IMG/VR virus record: IMGVR_UViG_3300044695_004134
Span: 1 to 64,000 of that record
Strand: one strand, 5' to 3'
Source: a virus
DNA length: 64,000 bases
The notes under the pieces were generated by a model. The model worked only from the letters and a program-made list of their open reading frames with translations. It searched no databases and was not told where the DNA came from. Positions 61,767 to 64,000 of the stretch are shown here, piece after piece; the first letter of the stretch is position 1; the number at the start of each line of letters is the position of its first letter. Position numbers and translations under genes: made by a program.

Positions 61767-62435
61767 TTACTGTGTAAGTGCTGTCATATACTGAAATTCT
61801 GTCAGTTGTATCAGATCACCTAGGCTACCTTCAGGCATCAAATTGAATGATAAACTTCGCCTTATTTTTCCAGGCTCACCTTTAGGCACAAAGTGTGGCA
61901 AGTGGGATGGAAATAAAACTAATCTACCTTTTTGAGCAGGAATTATAGCATGTTGTGCTGAAAATTCTGTGTTAATATCGACCCTTCGCTTTGGAATTAG
62001 TTGACATACAGCGTTCACACCTGGATGCTTTTCAAAAACTATAGATTGATCTTCATCATACACATCATCAAAATACAAAACACCAGAAATAAAACTGTTC
62101 GGATGTGTATGTGTTCTATGTTCTCTATCCGAAGGTTTTTGATTGATCCATGACAAAACATCAACCATTCCTTTGATATCGTAGCCCATGACTTGGTTGA
62201 CAAGCGTATTACTATTGACGAGAATCGTATTTCGAACGTTTTTCAACTCAGGCATTCTGAGCACCTGTTTATTGTCAGACAAATTCGACCACATCTCACT
62301 GTTGGATTCACCATTCAGAAATTTTTCAGTGAAGGCTGGTGTTACATGTGTGGAAATAAGTGCGGTCTGTTCTGTTGTGGTTAGACTTATATCTTGAACA
62401 AAAATTGCTGTTGGAAAAATAGGAATGACTTGCAT
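61767..62435 (-). CDS. 2-oxoglutarate/Fe(II)-dependent oxygenase (PF13759-like) A
   Basis: A 222-residue enzyme. The RTHTHPNSFISGVLYFDD segment (about residues 107-124) contains an H-x-H iron-binding pattern, and LVLFPSHLPHFV (about 172-183) holds the distal His. RRSLSFN (about 192-198) carries the Arg for 2-oxoglutarate. These match the 2OG-FeII_Oxy_5 family, often found in marine phages. The substrate is unknown; it may hydroxylate a protein, nucleotide or small molecule. It is a paralogue of the gene upstream (TAATG overlap), and its end precedes the tmRNA promoter. Confidence 0.75.
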   Translation of the reverse strand: MQVIPIFPTAIFVQDISLTTTEQTALISTHVTPAFTEKFLNGESNSEMWSNLSDNKQVLRMPELKNVRNTILVNSNTLVNQVMGYDIKGMVDVLSWINQKPSDREHRTHTHPNSFISGVLYFDDVYDEDQSIVFEKHPGVNAVCQLIPKRRVDINTEFSAQHAIIPAQKGRLVLFPSHLPHFVPKGEPGKIRRSLSFNLMPEGSLGDLIQLTEFQYMTALTQ

Positions 62436-63112
62436 TATATGGCGTCTCCATAATTAAAAAATGTTAATTCATTTTGAGAACCGACAGAGTATCTAGGAAC
62501 TACATTGAATGCTAACGAATATCTATTTGAGTTAGTTCTGTTCGTTTCTACCATGTGTTTCAGATAAGATGGAAATAATACCAACTCACCTTGTCTTATA
62601 TCCAATAAAATAGATTCCACAGCAAAAGTTGACTCCGATTTACTTTCTCTCGGTAAAGAAATCGTATTTTGTTTTGCCGCCACTACACCAGGATCACCAA
62701 AAATTATTGGACATTTTTCAACGTTCGCATCAAAGTAGAAAACACCGGAAATGAAGGAATTTGGATGTATGTGTGGAACGTGTTCTTCGCCTGGTGATTT
62801 GATTGATATCCAAGATAACACATCAATATATTCGGGTGCATTATAACCTAAGACCGTATTACCAACAATTTTACAATTGTCGAGTATAAACTTACGTAAA
62901 TCCGCACATTCGGGTTTACGTAACACTTTAACATCATCTGAATGTGAGCCATATAGTTTTTTTACAGGAGCAATTTGCCGAAGTGTTTTGGGGTCAGTAA
63001 AGTTTGATTTAATTGTTTGTGTTCTCAAGAAATTTTGCAGCTTAACATCATCTTTGTATTTGAAAACACAAACGGGTATAGGAAACAATGCATGTACAGT
63101 AAATTCACTCAT
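62435..63112 (-). CDS. 2-oxoglutarate/Fe(II)-dependent oxygenase (PF13759-like) B
   Basis: A 225-residue enzyme started at the ATG at 63112, right after the stop of the upstream gene; a longer frame would overlap that gene's coding region. Motifs equivalent to the paralogue are HVPHIHPNSFISGVFYFD (H-x-H), LVLFPSYLKHMV, and RYSLAFN for the Arg. The differing central regions suggest different substrates. It belongs with its two neighbours to a set of three oxygenases. Confidence 0.75.
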   Translation of the reverse strand: MSEFTVHALFPIPVCVFKYKDDVKLQNFLRTQTIKSNFTDPKTLRQIAPVKKLYGSHSDDVKVLRKPECADLRKFILDNCKIVGNTVLGYNAPEYIDVLSWISIKSPGEEHVPHIHPNSFISGVFYFDANVEKCPIIFGDPGVVAAKQNTISLPRESKSESTFAVESILLDIRQGELVLFPSYLKHMVETNRTNSNRYSLAFNVVPRYSVGSQNELTFFNYGDAI

Positions 63113-63113
63113 A

Positions 63114-63692
63114 TCAAAATGCCCATGAAACAAAAGACCAACGTTCACCCTCAGTTACGGTTGTGACTTCATGTGTATACATGAAGGTTGCTGGAAAAAT
63201 TAAAATATCACCAGCCCGAACTTGTATTTTCATATTATCAAACATAATAAATTCTCCTCCGGAATAGTTGTCATTCAAAACACCCACTATGCTAAGAGTC
63301 GGTCTACCAACACCTTTTTCAAAAAGTGATGAAATAGCATCATTGTGCTTAGCCATGTTTGAACCTGGTGTGTATCGATTTATTCTTGGATGGCTCATGT
63401 GTGCATACACGCCTCCCGTTACACCAATTTTATTGTGGTATGAAATTATAGCATTGTTTATAGCATCTATCAATATTTGAGCAGTTTCATCATCAACACC
63501 CTTTACCGACAATTCAGCTTCATCTCTACTATGTTGTTTTAATTTTCCAGTTTCCACATCTGTTGTGGTCCAACTGTGTTGTGACCAGGTATCATCCAGT
63601 TTCTGATTTTCGCTGATTATTTTCTGACAAATTTCGTCATCTAAAAATCCTCGGGCCACATAAATATAGTCAGTTAAATATGGTAAGTTCAT
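63114..63692 (-). CDS. 2-oxoglutarate/Fe(II)-dependent oxygenase (prolyl-4-hydroxylase-like) C
   Basis: A 192-residue enzyme started at the ATG at 63692 (AGGAG seven bases upstream), not the TTG one codon before. Residues: RYTPGSNMAKHNDA has the H-x-D pair (His116, Asp118), DILIFPATFMYTHEV has the distal His (174), and ERWSFVSW gives the Arg (184). This is the P4H/PHD-type 2OG-Fe(II) fold, seen in many marine phages. It may modify a protein or another substrate. The family differs from the two neighbouring oxygenases, so it was acquired separately. Confidence 0.8.
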   Translation of the reverse strand: MNLPYLTDYIYVARGFLDDEICQKIISENQKLDDTWSQHSWTTTDVETGKLKQHSRDEAELSVKGVDDETAQILIDAINNAIISYHNKIGVTGGVYAHMSHPRINRYTPGSNMAKHNDAISSLFEKGVGRPTLSIVGVLNDNYSGGEFIMFDNMKIQVRAGDILIFPATFMYTHEVTTVTEGERWSFVSWAF

Positions 63693-63719
63693 CAATTATC
63701 TCCTCTTCAAAATAAGAAT

Positions 63720-63727
63720 TATAAATA
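63720..63727 (+). promoter_or_regulatory. T4-type late promoter (TATAAATA), plus strand
   Basis: Exact TATAAATA 34 bases before the ATG of a plus-strand gene at the right edge; divergent from the oxygenase genes. Confidence 0.65.
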
Positions 63728-63761
63728 CATAAATATATGTATAACAACATGGAAGTGCAAA

Positions 63762-64000
63762 ATGTCATCAATACTAAAAACGGATAAAGTTTCAGTAACC
63801 AACCCTCTATCATACACAAATGCACCATCGACTCCTGCGGTTTCAGGCACGATTGATATAGAGACTCAAAGTACGATGAGTGCGATTAACAAGAATCAAT
63901 TTTTCGGCAGCAGAATTAGGACTAGAATCTCCAGTGGAATAACTAGCAATGCGGCGCCAGCCGGCGCCAATTGGGCAAGAGGTACGGCAAATGGTGTTTC
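63762..64000 (+). CDS. N-terminal part of a plus-strand gene, probably structural (partial)
   Basis: The first 79 codons are open to the window end, starting MSSILKTDKVSVTNPLSYTN, with a GGAAG ribosome site and a TATAAATA upstream. The Ser/Thr/Asn-rich composition and late promoter suggest a fibre or other virion protein. The rest of the gene is outside the window. Confidence 0.55.
   Translation, partial: MSSILKTDKVSVTNPLSYTNAPSTPAVSGTIDIETQSTMSAINKNQFFGSRIRTRISSGITSNAAPAGANWARGTANGV

Overview
The window is a stretch of a T4-like myovirus genome of the type found in marine and freshwater bacteria. The evidence is the collinear T4 morphogenesis set on the minus strand (gp48, gp53, hub, gp5-like, gp25, gp6, gp7-like, gp8-like, fibres, gp13, gp14, gp15, gp16, gp17, gp18, gp19, gp20, prohead core), a short plus-strand block (gp4, gp54-like, gp26-like, tape-measure-like proteins), and minus-strand replication and late-control genes (gp32, gp59, gp33). 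Coding density is near complete, many genes overlap as ATGA or TAATG, and T4-type late promoters (TATAAATA and variants) sit before several units. No photosynthesis genes were seen. The host is unknown. A permuted tmRNA would suit an alphaproteobacterium (for example SAR11-like) or a picocyanobacterium, but this is inference.

Layout. 1-12 kb: prohead core, portal, tube, sheath, terminase, neck. 11.3-17.3 kb: accessory genes (DUF401-like permease, U32-like/methyltransferase fusion) and two paralogous structural proteins. 17.4-28.7 kb: tail fibres with collagen-like repeats and S74-type C-terminal chaperone domains. 28.7-49.9 kb: giant DUF4815 protein and baseplate wedge and hub genes, interrupted by a GIY-YIG endonuclease. 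50.0-57.8 kb (plus): gp4, a glycosyltransferase/FkbM-methyltransferase fusion, the tube initiator, a gp26-like protein with a likely -1 frameshift, and two related tape-measure-like proteins, one with a lytic transglycosylase domain. 57.8-60.9 kb (minus): gp32, nucleotidase, helicase loader, late co-activator, small membrane protein and cell-wall hydrolase. 60.9-63.7 kb: a second GIY-YIG gene, a tmRNA gene and three 2-oxoglutarate/Fe(II) oxygenases. A plus-strand gene runs off the right edge.

The most notable element is a complete circularly permuted (two-piece) tmRNA gene at 61.4-61.75 kb on the minus strand. It has a consensus sigma70 promoter, a tRNA-like acceptor piece ending in CCA, a 10-bp helix closing the intervening segment, a coding piece with tag ANDSEYRLAA, and a terminator hairpin. 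The second is a slippery T_TTT_TTC at the end of the gp26-like gene, which opens a 66-codon extension just upstream of the tape-measure-like genes. That is the arrangement of tail-assembly-chaperone frameshifts in other tailed phages, and I see it here in a T4-like genome.
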